Below are positions 1-5,741 of a stretch of 5,859 bases of DNA, piece after piece. This stretch comes from an uncultured Clostridia bacterium (lineage in GTDB: Bacteria > Bacillota > Clostridia > Christensenellales > CAG-917). The notes beneath the pieces are model-generated. The model saw nothing but the letters and a program-made list of their open reading frames with translations, did no database searches and was not told where the DNA came from. A program made the translations under genes and the position numbers. Location: the NCBI GenBank assembly GCA_947589635.1, contig CANQCC010000091.1, positions 1 through 5,859 of the forward strand, given 5' to 3'. Within the stretch, counting starts at the first letter, position 1, and each line of letters opens with the position of its first letter.

Positions 1-1
1 C

Positions 2-748
2 GTCAACGCGGGCGCGACGCAAATAGTCAAAAACGGCGTGGACTACAAGCTCATCTCCATAGCCGTCGAGGGCAGTCTGTATCTAGTGGGGCATAAAGAG
101 GCGGACGCACAAGGCAATATCCCCGCCATCACCATTGACGACATCAAGGGCAAGAAGATCGCTTGCATAGGCGAGTCGGGCGTCCCCGGACTTGTTTTCA
201 GATATGTTATGCAAGCAAACGATATCAACATCATCACGGAGGGCACTCCCACGCTGGAGCAGGTCTTTGTGGAATATGTCGCGGACGGCTCCGTCGCGGC
301 GCAGAGATACAACGGCAAGCAGGTGGATTTCATCGTCGTGGGCGAACCCGCCGCTACAGCGCAAAAACTGAAACAGGGCAGCACCATCAACGCGGAGATG
401 GATATGCAAGATGAATACAGAAAAGCGAGCGGAATTGCGGGCGTCGACAACTATCCGCAAGCGGGGCTGTTTGTCAAGACGTCGCTATTTAACGACGCAA
501 AGTTTATGGACGCGCTGTTTGAAGCGCTCGACGACAACGAGGATTGGATAGAGCAAAACCGCGACAAAGTCACAGAGACCGCTAAGAGCATAGGCAGCGC
601 GACGACTTTCCCGCCGGCAGCCATCGACAGATGCGCGCTTGACCTCGGCAGGCTTGATGAAGAGGACAAGGCGGAGATAATCGCGTTTTTGCAAAACGTC
701 GCGGGAGCGATAGATTGGGCGGCAAACTCGGCAAAGATATTTGGATGA
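2..748 (+). CDS. ABC transporter substrate-binding protein, NMT1/SsuA-like, 5' end cut off by window
   Basis: This is the C-terminal 248 residues of a periplasmic-type binding protein that would capture a small solute outside the membrane and deliver it to the permease encoded next. The frame is open to the first bases of the window, so signal peptide and true start lie upstream; the GTG at 38 is an internal valine codon. Seen: the pattern 'DDIKGKKIACIGESGVPG' typical of the NMT1/THI5/SsuA/TauA fold, a hinge-like 'VVGEPAATAQKLKQG', and a helical C-terminus ending in an aromatic-rich tail before TGA. The family serves nitrate, sulfonates, taurine, bicarbonate or thiamine pyrimidine precursors; I cannot choose among them. 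The neighbouring permease and ATPase are of the matching type, which supports the role. Confidence is high for family, low for substrate. Confidence 0.85.
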   Translation, partial: VNAGATQIVKNGVDYKLISIAVEGSLYLVGHKEADAQGNIPAITIDDIKGKKIACIGESGVPGLVFRYVMQANDINIITEGTPTLEQVFVEYVADGSVAAQRYNGKQVDFIVVGEPAATAQKLKQGSTINAEMDMQDEYRKASGIAGVDNYPQAGLFVKTSLFNDAKFMDALFEALDDNEDWIEQNRDKVTETAKSIGSATTFPPAAIDRCALDLGRLDEEDKAEIIAFLQNVAGAIDWAANSAKIFG

Positions 749-792
749 GCGCGGTACGCAAAACTGCCAAATTGCAAACCATATAGCGATTT

Positions 793-817
793 CGCCCGAC
801 GATACGTTCGTCGGGCG
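793..817. other. Perfect 10-bp inverted repeat between binding-protein and permease genes
   Basis: CGCCCGACGA (793-802), a 5-base loop TACGT, then TCGTCGGGCG (808-817) form a perfect GC-rich stem. It sits 44 bases after the binding-protein stop and 23 before the permease start. No T-run follows it on either strand, so it is not a standard intrinsic terminator. The likely role, by analogy with hairpins downstream of binding-protein genes in other ABC operons, is to protect the upstream mRNA from 3' exonucleases or to give partial termination, so that binding protein exceeds permease. It could also be one copy of a dispersed palindromic repeat. Confidence 0.75.
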
Positions 818-840
818 GGGTCGAAAAAGGCAATGACGAT

Positions 841-1620
841 ATGCAGAAGTTGAAGATAGACAAAGCGGCGGCGAAGAGAGTGGTCGCCAACATATTTTAT
901 CCCTTGCTTGCGCTTGCCATAGTGCTTTCGGTTTGGGCGATATGGGCGGCGGTCAAGGATATGCCGTATCTTCTCCCGTCCCCAAAGGCGGCGCTTGCCG
1001 AATTCTTTACACTTGGGGGCAGCGGCGAGTTTTGGCTGTCCGTGCTTTCTACGCTCGGCCGCACGCTGCTTTGCTTTGTCATATCCTTTGTATTGGCGCT
1101 TGCGCTCGCGGCGCTGGGCGGGCTTTTCAAGCCGTTTGACCGCGTTATGTCGCCCATTGTCAGCGTGTTGCGCTCGGCGCCTACGGTGGCGGTGATACTT
1201 ATCATATATGCGTTCTCGGACAAAAAAGTCATGACGGTAGTTGTTGGGTTTTTGATATCTTTTCCGATACTCTATTCGGCTTTTTACAGCGCGATAACGG
1301 GCGTCGACAAGGATCTTATCGCGATGGCGAAGGCGTTTGAGGTGAGGAAGAGGGACAAGATAACCATGATATATCTGCCGTCCATTGCGCCCACTCTATT
1401 CGATACGGGGCGCGCCACGCTGTCGCTCACGCTTAAAGTCGTGGTGTCGGGCGAGATAATCACCAACCTCGCGGGGAGCATAGGGCATAGCATACAGATA
1501 TCTTACGCTTCCTTCGAGATCGAAAGGTTGCTTGCGTGGACCCTTGTCGCGATAGTGTTCAGCTTTGTGCTTGAAGGGATAGTATCCATCCTCAAAAAAG
1601 TGTGGGAGGCGACAAGATGA
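841..1620 (+). CDS. ABC transporter permease, SsuC/TauC-like (BPD_transp_1)
   Basis: A 259-residue integral membrane protein forming the translocation channel of the importer. Hydrophobic segments are visible at about residues 19-38, 66-95, 103-124, 130-152, 190-212 and 232-251, consistent with six helices. The cytoplasmic coupling (EAA) loop lies at about 158-182, with 'AMAKAFEVRKRDKITMIYLP' ending in the conserved proline 180; it contacts the ATPase. The N-terminal 'LPSPKAAL' at 45-52 is typical of the SsuC/TauC/ThiX branch. Length matches the family. Start: ATG at 841 with a weak AAGG about ten bases upstream; no better in-frame start is seen. A 92-base gap with a hairpin separates it from the binding-protein gene, and its TGA overlaps the ATPase ATG (ATGA), so these two are translationally coupled. 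Confidence 0.9.
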   Translation: MQKLKIDKAAAKRVVANIFYPLLALAIVLSVWAIWAAVKDMPYLLPSPKAALAEFFTLGGSGEFWLSVLSTLGRTLLCFVISFVLALALAALGGLFKPFDRVMSPIVSVLRSAPTVAVILIIYAFSDKKVMTVVVGFLISFPILYSAFYSAITGVDKDLIAMAKAFEVRKRDKITMIYLPSIAPTLFDTGRATLSLTLKVVVSGEIITNLAGSIGHSIQISYASFEIERLLAWTLVAIVFSFVLEGIVSILKKVWEATR

Positions 1621-2333
1621 GCGACATCGTTATAAATGATCTGACCGTGCGCTACGGCGACAAAGTTGTTTTCGACAAATTTTCGGCGACCTTCGAGGAG
1701 GGCAAGATAAACGTCGTGCTTGGCGGCAGCGGAGTGGGCAAAACCACGCTCTTAAGCGCTGTCGCGGGGCTTATCCCATATGAGGGCGAAATTGACAAGG
1801 GCGGGCAAAAGACAAGCTACATCTTTCAAAACGACAGGCTTGTCGAGGCGATATCCGTCTACAAAAACCTCGACCTCGTGTTGCGTTCTTTCGTCAAGGA
1901 TAAGGGGGAGAGGAAAAGGCGGATCGAGGATATGCTCGCGCGGCTTGAAATAAGCGACGAAGAAAAAAAGCTCCCCTCGCAATTGAGCGGCGGGCAGGCG
2001 CAACGCGTGGCTATGGCGAGGGCGTATCTGTTCGAGGCGGGCATTTTGCTTATGGACGAGCCTTTCAAAGCGCTTGACATATCGCTTAAGACAAGGCTTA
2101 TAAAGCAACTTGTCCAACTTAACGAGGAGGCGCGCCGCACCGTGGTGTTTGTCACTCACGCCATAGACGAGTGTTTGCTTACCGCCGACAACTATTTTGT
2201 CCTGTCCGGCACGCCTGCGACAATTTGCGAGAGCGGGAGTATAGATATCCCTAAGGGCGAGAGAAAATTGTCTGATACCGCGCTCGCTTGCGTACGAGAA
2301 AAACTTTTGAAAGCGATGGAAAGCTGCGAGTGA
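1617..2333 (+). CDS. ABC transporter ATP-binding protein, SsuB/TauB-like
   Basis: A 238-residue cytoplasmic ATPase that powers the importer. Motifs in order: Walker A 'GGSGVGKT' at 36-43, Q-loop glutamine 71 in 'YIFQNDRL', signature 'LSGGQ' at 123-127 followed by 'AQRVAMARA', Walker B 'ILLMDEP' at 143-149 with catalytic Glu148, D-loop 'ALD' 152-154, and switch His181 in 'FVTHAIDE'. All catalytic residues are intact. The C-terminus lacks an extra regulatory domain. Start: ATG 1617 was preferred over the in-frame GTG at 1602 because GGGAGG (1604-1609) lies seven bases upstream of the ATG and the ATG overlaps the permease stop. It is the last gene of the importer operon; no terminator is visible before the rpmE promoter 30 bases downstream. 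Confidence 0.93.
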   Translation: MSDIVINDLTVRYGDKVVFDKFSATFEEGKINVVLGGSGVGKTTLLSAVAGLIPYEGEIDKGGQKTSYIFQNDRLVEAISVYKNLDLVLRSFVKDKGERKRRIEDMLARLEISDEEKKLPSQLSGGQAQRVAMARAYLFEAGILLMDEPFKALDISLKTRLIKQLVQLNEEARRTVVFVTHAIDECLLTADNYFVLSGTPATICESGSIDIPKGERKLSDTALACVREKLLKAMESCE

Positions 2334-2362
2334 ATTAAACAAAAACTTTTGGGTCTTATCGC

Positions 2363-2391
2363 TTGACAGCGTGCGAGAGGTCATCTATAAT
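2363..2391 (+). promoter_or_regulatory. Consensus vegetative-sigma promoter for rpmE
   Basis: TTGACA at 2363-2368, a 17-base spacer, and TATAAT at 2386-2391: both hexamers are exact matches to the sigma-70/sigma-A consensus at the ideal spacing. The region just upstream (2334-2352) is A/T-rich and could act as an UP element. The transcription start is expected near 2398, giving an untranslated leader of about 66 bases before rpmE. Transcription start is inferred from distance only. Confidence 0.93.
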
Positions 2392-2408
2392 ATAATAACT
2401 TTATGTCA

Positions 2409-2431
2409 TATACGCGCAGGAGGCGTGTGTG
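2409..2431 (+). promoter_or_regulatory. Leader hairpin displaying AGGAGG ahead of rpmE
   Basis: ACGCGC (2412-2417) pairs with GCGTGT (2423-2428), with one G-U pair, around the loop AGGAG (2418-2422); weaker U-G, A-U, U-G pairs extend the stem to 2409/2431. The loop with the next base is a perfect AGGAGG Shine-Dalgarno, but it is about 40 bases from the rpmE start, so it does not serve that start directly. It could be part of an L31-responsive leader or the ribosome site of the small upstream ORF. Leaders controlling L31 genes are known in several phyla; I cannot confirm a match to any described motif here. Confidence 0.4.
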
Positions 2432-2467
2432 GGCGTAAAAAAACGAGAATACAGGAGTTTCAGATGA
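2429..2467 (+). CDS. Possible 12-codon upstream ORF overlapping the rpmE start
   Basis: GTG at 2429 follows AGGAGG (2418-2423) by five bases and opens a 12-residue frame, MGVKKREYRSFR, that stops with TGA at 2465-2467, overlapping the rpmE ATG by four bases (ATGA). The rpmE Shine-Dalgarno AGGAG (2453-2457) lies inside it. This is the classic geometry for translational coupling. There is no homology to support it; a GTG start and such a short length mean chance is a real possibility. Confidence 0.3.
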   Translation: MGVKKREYRSFR

Positions 2468-2670
2468 AAGAAGGTATCCATCCGGATTATCACACTGTCA
2501 CCGTCTCTTGCGCATGCGGACACACTTTCCTTTCCGGCACGACCAAAAACGTGACCGAGATGAAGGTTGAAATCTGCTCCAAGTGCCATCCTTACTTCAC
2601 GGGCAAGCAGAAGCTCGTCGATACAGGCGGACGCGTTGACAAGTTCAAGAAGAGATACAATCTCGGCTGA
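2464..2670 (+). CDS. rpmE: 50S ribosomal protein L31, zinc-binding (C+) type
   Basis: A 68-residue protein of the large ribosomal subunit, located at the central protuberance where it helps bridge the subunits. It begins with the family pattern 'MKEGIHPDYH' and ends in the basic tail 'GGRVDKFKKRYNLG'. Cysteines at 16, 18, 38 and 41 (CxC and CxxC) form the zinc ribbon, so this is the C+ form made under zinc sufficiency, not the zinc-free paralogue. Length is normal. The frame stays open upstream as far as 2371, but ATG 2464 is chosen because it matches the family N-terminus and has AGGAG at 2453-2457 six bases upstream. It has its own consensus promoter and is followed by a terminator at 2705-2731. 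The next genes act on translation termination, a grouping common in Clostridia. Confidence 0.97.
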   Translation: MKEGIHPDYHTVTVSCACGHTFLSGTTKNVTEMKVEICSKCHPYFTGKQKLVDTGGRVDKFKKRYNLG

Positions 2671-2672
2671 TG

Positions 2673-2731
2673 TGCGGACACGTTGTCGTCTGCAAGGAGT
2701 GAAGTGCAGGCACTTTGGTGTCTGCATTTTT
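2673..2731 (+). promoter_or_regulatory. Candidate ribosome-controlled attenuator between rpmE and the prmC fusion gene
   Basis: Four segments can pair in mutually exclusive ways. Segment 1, TGCGGAC (2673-2679), pairs over seven bases with segment 2, GTCTGCA (2688-2694). Segment 2 also pairs over seven bases with segment 3, TGCAGGC (2705-2711). Segment 3, extended to TGCAGGCAC, pairs over nine bases with segment 4, GTGTCTGCA (2718-2726), which leads into the T-run. Each helix contains one G-U pair. Helices 1:2 and 3:4 together mean termination; helix 2:3 would prevent the terminator. Segment 1 begins only three bases after the rpmE stop, within reach of a ribosome sitting on that stop, while segment 2 is beyond it. 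Pairing is seen in the sequence; regulation is inferred. Confidence 0.5.
2705..2731 (+). terminator. Intrinsic (Rho-independent) terminator after rpmE
   Basis: Stem TGCAGGCAC (2705-2713) with GTGTCTGCA (2718-2726), nine pairs with one G-U, a TTTG loop, and TTTTT at 2727-2731. The stem can extend further because GAAG before it can pair with part of the T-run. It lies 34 bases past the rpmE stop and 34 before the fusion gene, for which no separate promoter is apparent, so partial read-through is expected. Confidence 0.88.
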
Positions 2732-2765
2732 ACAAAAATCGCGGATAAAAGTCCATTAAATCTAT

Positions 2766-4622
2766 ATGGCAAAAAAGGATAAGGATAAAAAAGGCTGCGC
2801 CGTAAGACGCACCTCAATAGGCGGTCAGGCGGTGCTTGAAGGCGTCATGATGAAGGGCGAACGCTCCATGGCGACCGCGGTTCGCGCTCCCGGCGGGGAG
2901 ATAACCATAGAGAGCAAACGCATTAAAAGCCCCAAGGACAGGAATGTGTTCTTCCGGCTGCCGTTCGTGCGCGGAGTCGTCAACCTTGTCACGCAGCTCT
3001 TTCAGGGGACGGGCATAATTTTGCGCTCCGCCGAGGTGTACGGCGATTTTGCCGAGCCCTCAAAGGTGGATAAGCAGGTCGCAAAAAAGACCAAGACGGA
3101 CCCTATGAGCGTGCTTATGACTTTTTCGGTCATACTTGGCATAGTGCTTGCGATAGGGCTTTTCGTGCTGTTGCCAAACGTTTTCGCAAGCCTGATAAGC
3201 GATCACACTCCCGTGGGGACGGACAAGCTGTCCAGCCTATGGTACAGCCTCATCGAGAGCGGATTTATGCTTGTCATATTCATCTCGTACATCCTGCTTG
3301 TCACTCTGATGAAGGACGTGCGCAGAGTGTTCATGTATCACGGCGCGGAGCACAAGACGATAAGCTGCTTCGAGCATGGGCTTGAACTTACCGTCGAAAA
3401 CGCGCGCGGAATGAGCAGACAGCACAGCCGTTGCGGCACTACGTTCTTATTTTTCGTGCTTGTGGTAAGCATAGTCGTGTTTGCGCTTGTCAACTTTATG
3501 CTTGACCGCTGCGGGCTGCTTGTCGCAAGCAGCGTAGGCGGATACAAAGTGTTCAACGCGCTCATAAAACTTGGATTCAAACTGCTTTTTGTGCCCGTTG
3601 TGGCGGGCGTTTCATACGAGATACTCAAGCTGCTTGCAAAAAGCGACTGTCTGTTTGTGCGCATACTCAGGGCGCCCGGCATGGCGCTTCAGATGCTGAC
3701 CACCAAGGAGCCCGACGACAGCATGCTTGAGGTGGCTATCGCGGCGTTCAAGCGCGTGCAGGATATGGACGCCGACCCCACTCTTCCGGAGACGAATTTC
3801 GAAGTGCGGCTGCCCATTGACATGGCTAAGGAACAGCTTAAAGGGATAGCGCCTTCGGCGGACGACGCGGACGTGGAGTGGATAATTGCGGACGCTACGG
3901 GGGCGCAAAGGAGCGCGCTTCCCGAGCTCATAGGCAAGCAGCAGATGGAAAGGGCGCTGTCCGTCGCGCGCAAGATGGCGGACGGATCCCCCCTTCAATA
4001 CGCGCAGGGATTTACGGAATTTTACGGCATAAGGCTAAGCGTAAACGGCAGCGTGCTGATCCCCCGTCCCGAGACGGAGGAGGTGACCGAAAAGGCCATT
4101 GAGGTCATTTCCGATATGGAAAAGCAGGGGAGAGAAGTGCGCGCGCTCGATCTTTGCACGGGCAGCGGCGCGATTGCGATCGCCATTGCCAAAAATACCG
4201 GCGCAAGCGTACTCGCAAGCGACGTCAGCCCCGCGGCGATAGAGGTCGCTAAGGCCAACGCCATAAACGCGGGCGCAAAAATAGATTTTTGCGTAGGGGA
4301 TATGTGGCAACCCGTCGATGGCAAATTTGACGTGATAATTTCAAATCCGCCGTACATCCCGTCCGAAGACATAAAGACCCTTGAGGACAAGGTCAAAAAG
4401 TTTGAGCCCATATCCGCGCTTGACGGCGGCAAGGACGGCCTTGACTTCTATAGAAGGATAAGAGAAGGCTTCCTTGCGCACATCACGCAAGGCGGCGCGC
4501 TTGTTTTGGAGCTTGGCATAGGGCAGGCGGAGGCGGTAGCCGCGCTGTTCGATGGCTTTGACGTAAGCGTGTTCAAGGACCTGGAGGGCGTGGAGCGCAC
4601 CATGCTGATTTTGGCAAAATGA
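2766..4622 (+). CDS. prmC: DUF1385 (YqhQ) membrane protein fused to release-factor glutamine methyltransferase PrmC
   Basis: A 618-residue two-part protein. Residues 1 to about 331 are a complete DUF1385/YqhQ domain: 'RTSIGGQAVLEGVMMKGER' near the start, about four membrane helices (115-145, 162-182, 226-247, 270-290), a cytosolic-side loop with 'YHGAEHKTISC' (191-201) and 'HSRCGTTF' (220-227), and 'TTKEPDDSMLEVAI' at its end. Its function is unknown. Residues about 352-618 are a complete PrmC/HemK: helical N-terminal domain, 'GSPLQYAQG' (407-415), 'LIPRPETEE' (431-439), SAM-binding 'DLCTGSGAIAIAIA' (462-475), acidic Asp486, and catalytic 'NPPY' (527-530). PrmC methylates the GGQ glutamine of release factors 1 and 2. 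Usually these are two adjacent genes; here no stop or ribosome site lies at the junction (Met353 codon at 3822 lacks a Shine-Dalgarno). Start ATG 2766 fits the family N-terminus but has no visible Shine-Dalgarno. It overlaps prfA by ATGA. Confidence 0.93.
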   Translation: MAKKDKDKKGCAVRRTSIGGQAVLEGVMMKGERSMATAVRAPGGEITIESKRIKSPKDRNVFFRLPFVRGVVNLVTQLFQGTGIILRSAEVYGDFAEPSKVDKQVAKKTKTDPMSVLMTFSVILGIVLAIGLFVLLPNVFASLISDHTPVGTDKLSSLWYSLIESGFMLVIFISYILLVTLMKDVRRVFMYHGAEHKTISCFEHGLELTVENARGMSRQHSRCGTTFLFFVLVVSIVVFALVNFMLDRCGLLVASSVGGYKVFNALIKLGFKLLFVPVVAGVSYEILKLLAKSDCLFVRILRAPGMALQMLTTKEPDDSMLEVAIAAFKRVQDMDADPTLPETNFEVRLPIDMAKEQLKGIAPSADDADVEWIIADATGAQRSALPELIGKQQMERALSVARKMADGSPLQYAQGFTEFYGIRLSVNGSVLIPRPETEEVTEKAIEVISDMEKQGREVRALDLCTGSGAIAIAIAKNTGASVLASDVSPAAIEVAKANAINAGAKIDFCVGDMWQPVDGKFDVIISNPPYIPSEDIKTLEDKVKKFEPISALDGGKDGLDFYRRIREGFLAHITQGGALVLELGIGQAEAVAALFDGFDVSVFKDLEGVERTMLILAK

Positions 4623-5704
4623 AGATAAGCGAAGCGTTTTTTACAAGGCTCGACAAAATCGAGGCGAGATATGAGGAACTCGGCAAACTGCTTGCCGATC
4701 CCGCCGTGCTGCAAAGCCAGGACAAATTCAAGGCGTACAGCAAGGAGCATTCCGATCTGGGCCCCGTGTGCGAACTTTATTCTTCCTACAGATCTCACAA
4801 GCGCCAGCTTGAGGACTGCGAGGCGCTTTTAAGCGGCGAATCTGACGTTGATATGCGCGCCATGCTTAAAGAGGAATCGGACGAGTTGCGCGACGCTATG
4901 GACAAGGATATCGCCGACATAAGAGTGGCGCTTTTGCCCAAAGACCCAAACGAGGACAACAACGTAATTATGGAAATACGCGCGGGCGCGGGCGGAGACG
5001 AAGCCGCGCTTTTCGGCGCCGAACTTATGAAGATGTATCGCCACTATGCGGAGCTGAACCATTGGAAGGTGGAAGAGGTAAGCATGAACTTCACCGAGCT
5101 TGGCGGCGCCAAAGAACTTGTGTTTATGATAACGGGCAAAGGCGCCTATGGAAAGCTGAAGTTTGAAAGCGGCGTGCATCGCGTGCAGCGCGTGCCGGAG
5201 ACGGAATCTCAGGGCAGAGTGCATACCTCCACCGTGACCGTGGCGGTGCTGCCCGAGGCGCCCGACGTGGAGATAAACCTCAACGAAAACGACATCAAAG
5301 TGGACACTTACAGAAGCGGCGGCGCGGGCGGCCAGCACGTCAACAAGACGGAAAGCGCCATCCGCATGACGCACCTGCCTACGGGGATAGTCGTCGAGTG
5401 CCAGGACGAGCGCAGCCAGATGAAAAACAGGGAAAAGGCGATGAAAGTGCTCAAGTCCCGCGTGTATGACTACTATCAGTCGCAGGCGCAAAAGGAGTAT
5501 GACGATACCCGCCGCGCGCAGGTCGGCACCGGGGATCGCAGCGAGCGCATCCGCACCTACAATTTTCCGCAGGGGCGCGTCACCGACCACCGCATAGGGC
5601 TGACGCTCTATTCCATAGACAAATTCATGTTGGGCGAGCTTGACGAGATGATAAACGCCCTGAGAATGGCGGTGCAAAACAAATTGCTTGAAAACATAGA
5701 TTGA
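4619..5704 (+). CDS. prfA: Peptide chain release factor 1
   Basis: A 361-residue cytoplasmic class I release factor that reads UAA and UAG in the ribosomal A site and triggers hydrolysis of the peptidyl-tRNA. Seen: N-terminal helical domain (about 1-105), 'RAGAGGDEAALF' (121-132), the codon-reading tripeptide Pro-Glu-Thr at 193-195 in 'HRVQRVPETES' (the RF1-type PxT, not the SPF of RF2), the 'RSGGAGGQHVNKTES' block with catalytic GGQ at 237-239, and a normal C-terminus 'DHRIGLTLYSIDKFMLGELD'. Gln239 is the residue the upstream PrmC domain methylates, so enzyme and substrate are encoded in one coupled unit. ATG 4619 overlaps the fusion-gene stop; only a weak ribosome site is seen, which suits translational coupling. 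Its own stop is TGA, which RF1 does not read. Confidence 0.97.
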   Translation: MKISEAFFTRLDKIEARYEELGKLLADPAVLQSQDKFKAYSKEHSDLGPVCELYSSYRSHKRQLEDCEALLSGESDVDMRAMLKEESDELRDAMDKDIADIRVALLPKDPNEDNNVIMEIRAGAGGDEAALFGAELMKMYRHYAELNHWKVEEVSMNFTELGGAKELVFMITGKGAYGKLKFESGVHRVQRVPETESQGRVHTSTVTVAVLPEAPDVEINLNENDIKVDTYRSGGAGGQHVNKTESAIRMTHLPTGIVVECQDERSQMKNREKAMKVLKSRVYDYYQSQAQKEYDDTRRAQVGTGDRSERIRTYNFPQGRVTDHRIGLTLYSIDKFMLGELDEMINALRMAVQNKLLENID

Positions 5705-5741
5705 ATAAATAAAAATAAAGACCGAAAGCAAGGAGATTTCT

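Noticed and set aside
2334..2362. Terminator of the ABC transporter operon
   Set aside because: No stable stem followed by a T-run can be drawn here, so termination may be Rho-dependent or absent.
1752..2384. Minus-strand open frame of 210 codons opposite the ATPase gene
   Set aside because: The plus strand encodes a complete ABC ATPase with all motifs; the antisense frame shows no family features.
2636..2661. TTGACA and TACAAT hexamers at the end of rpmE as a second promoter for the fusion gene
   Set aside because: The spacer is only 14 bases, too short for a good vegetative promoter, and the bases encode the conserved basic tail of L31.
3822..4622. Separate prmC gene starting at the internal ATG 3822
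   Set aside because: No Shine-Dalgarno precedes it and the upstream frame runs through without a stop, so one fused protein is the simpler reading.
5193..5207. Pro-Glu-Thr in RF1 in place of the Pro-Ala-Thr or Pro-Val-Thr often quoted
   Set aside because: The PxT pattern is kept, and Glu at the middle position is, to my knowledge, common in Firmicutes RF1, so it is not unusual.
5684..5716. A/T-rich stretch with TTGCTT/TTGAAA and TAAAAA-like boxes as a promoter for the right-edge gene
   Set aside because: The hexamers match the consensus poorly and no combination has good spacing; any A/T-rich gap would give similar hits.
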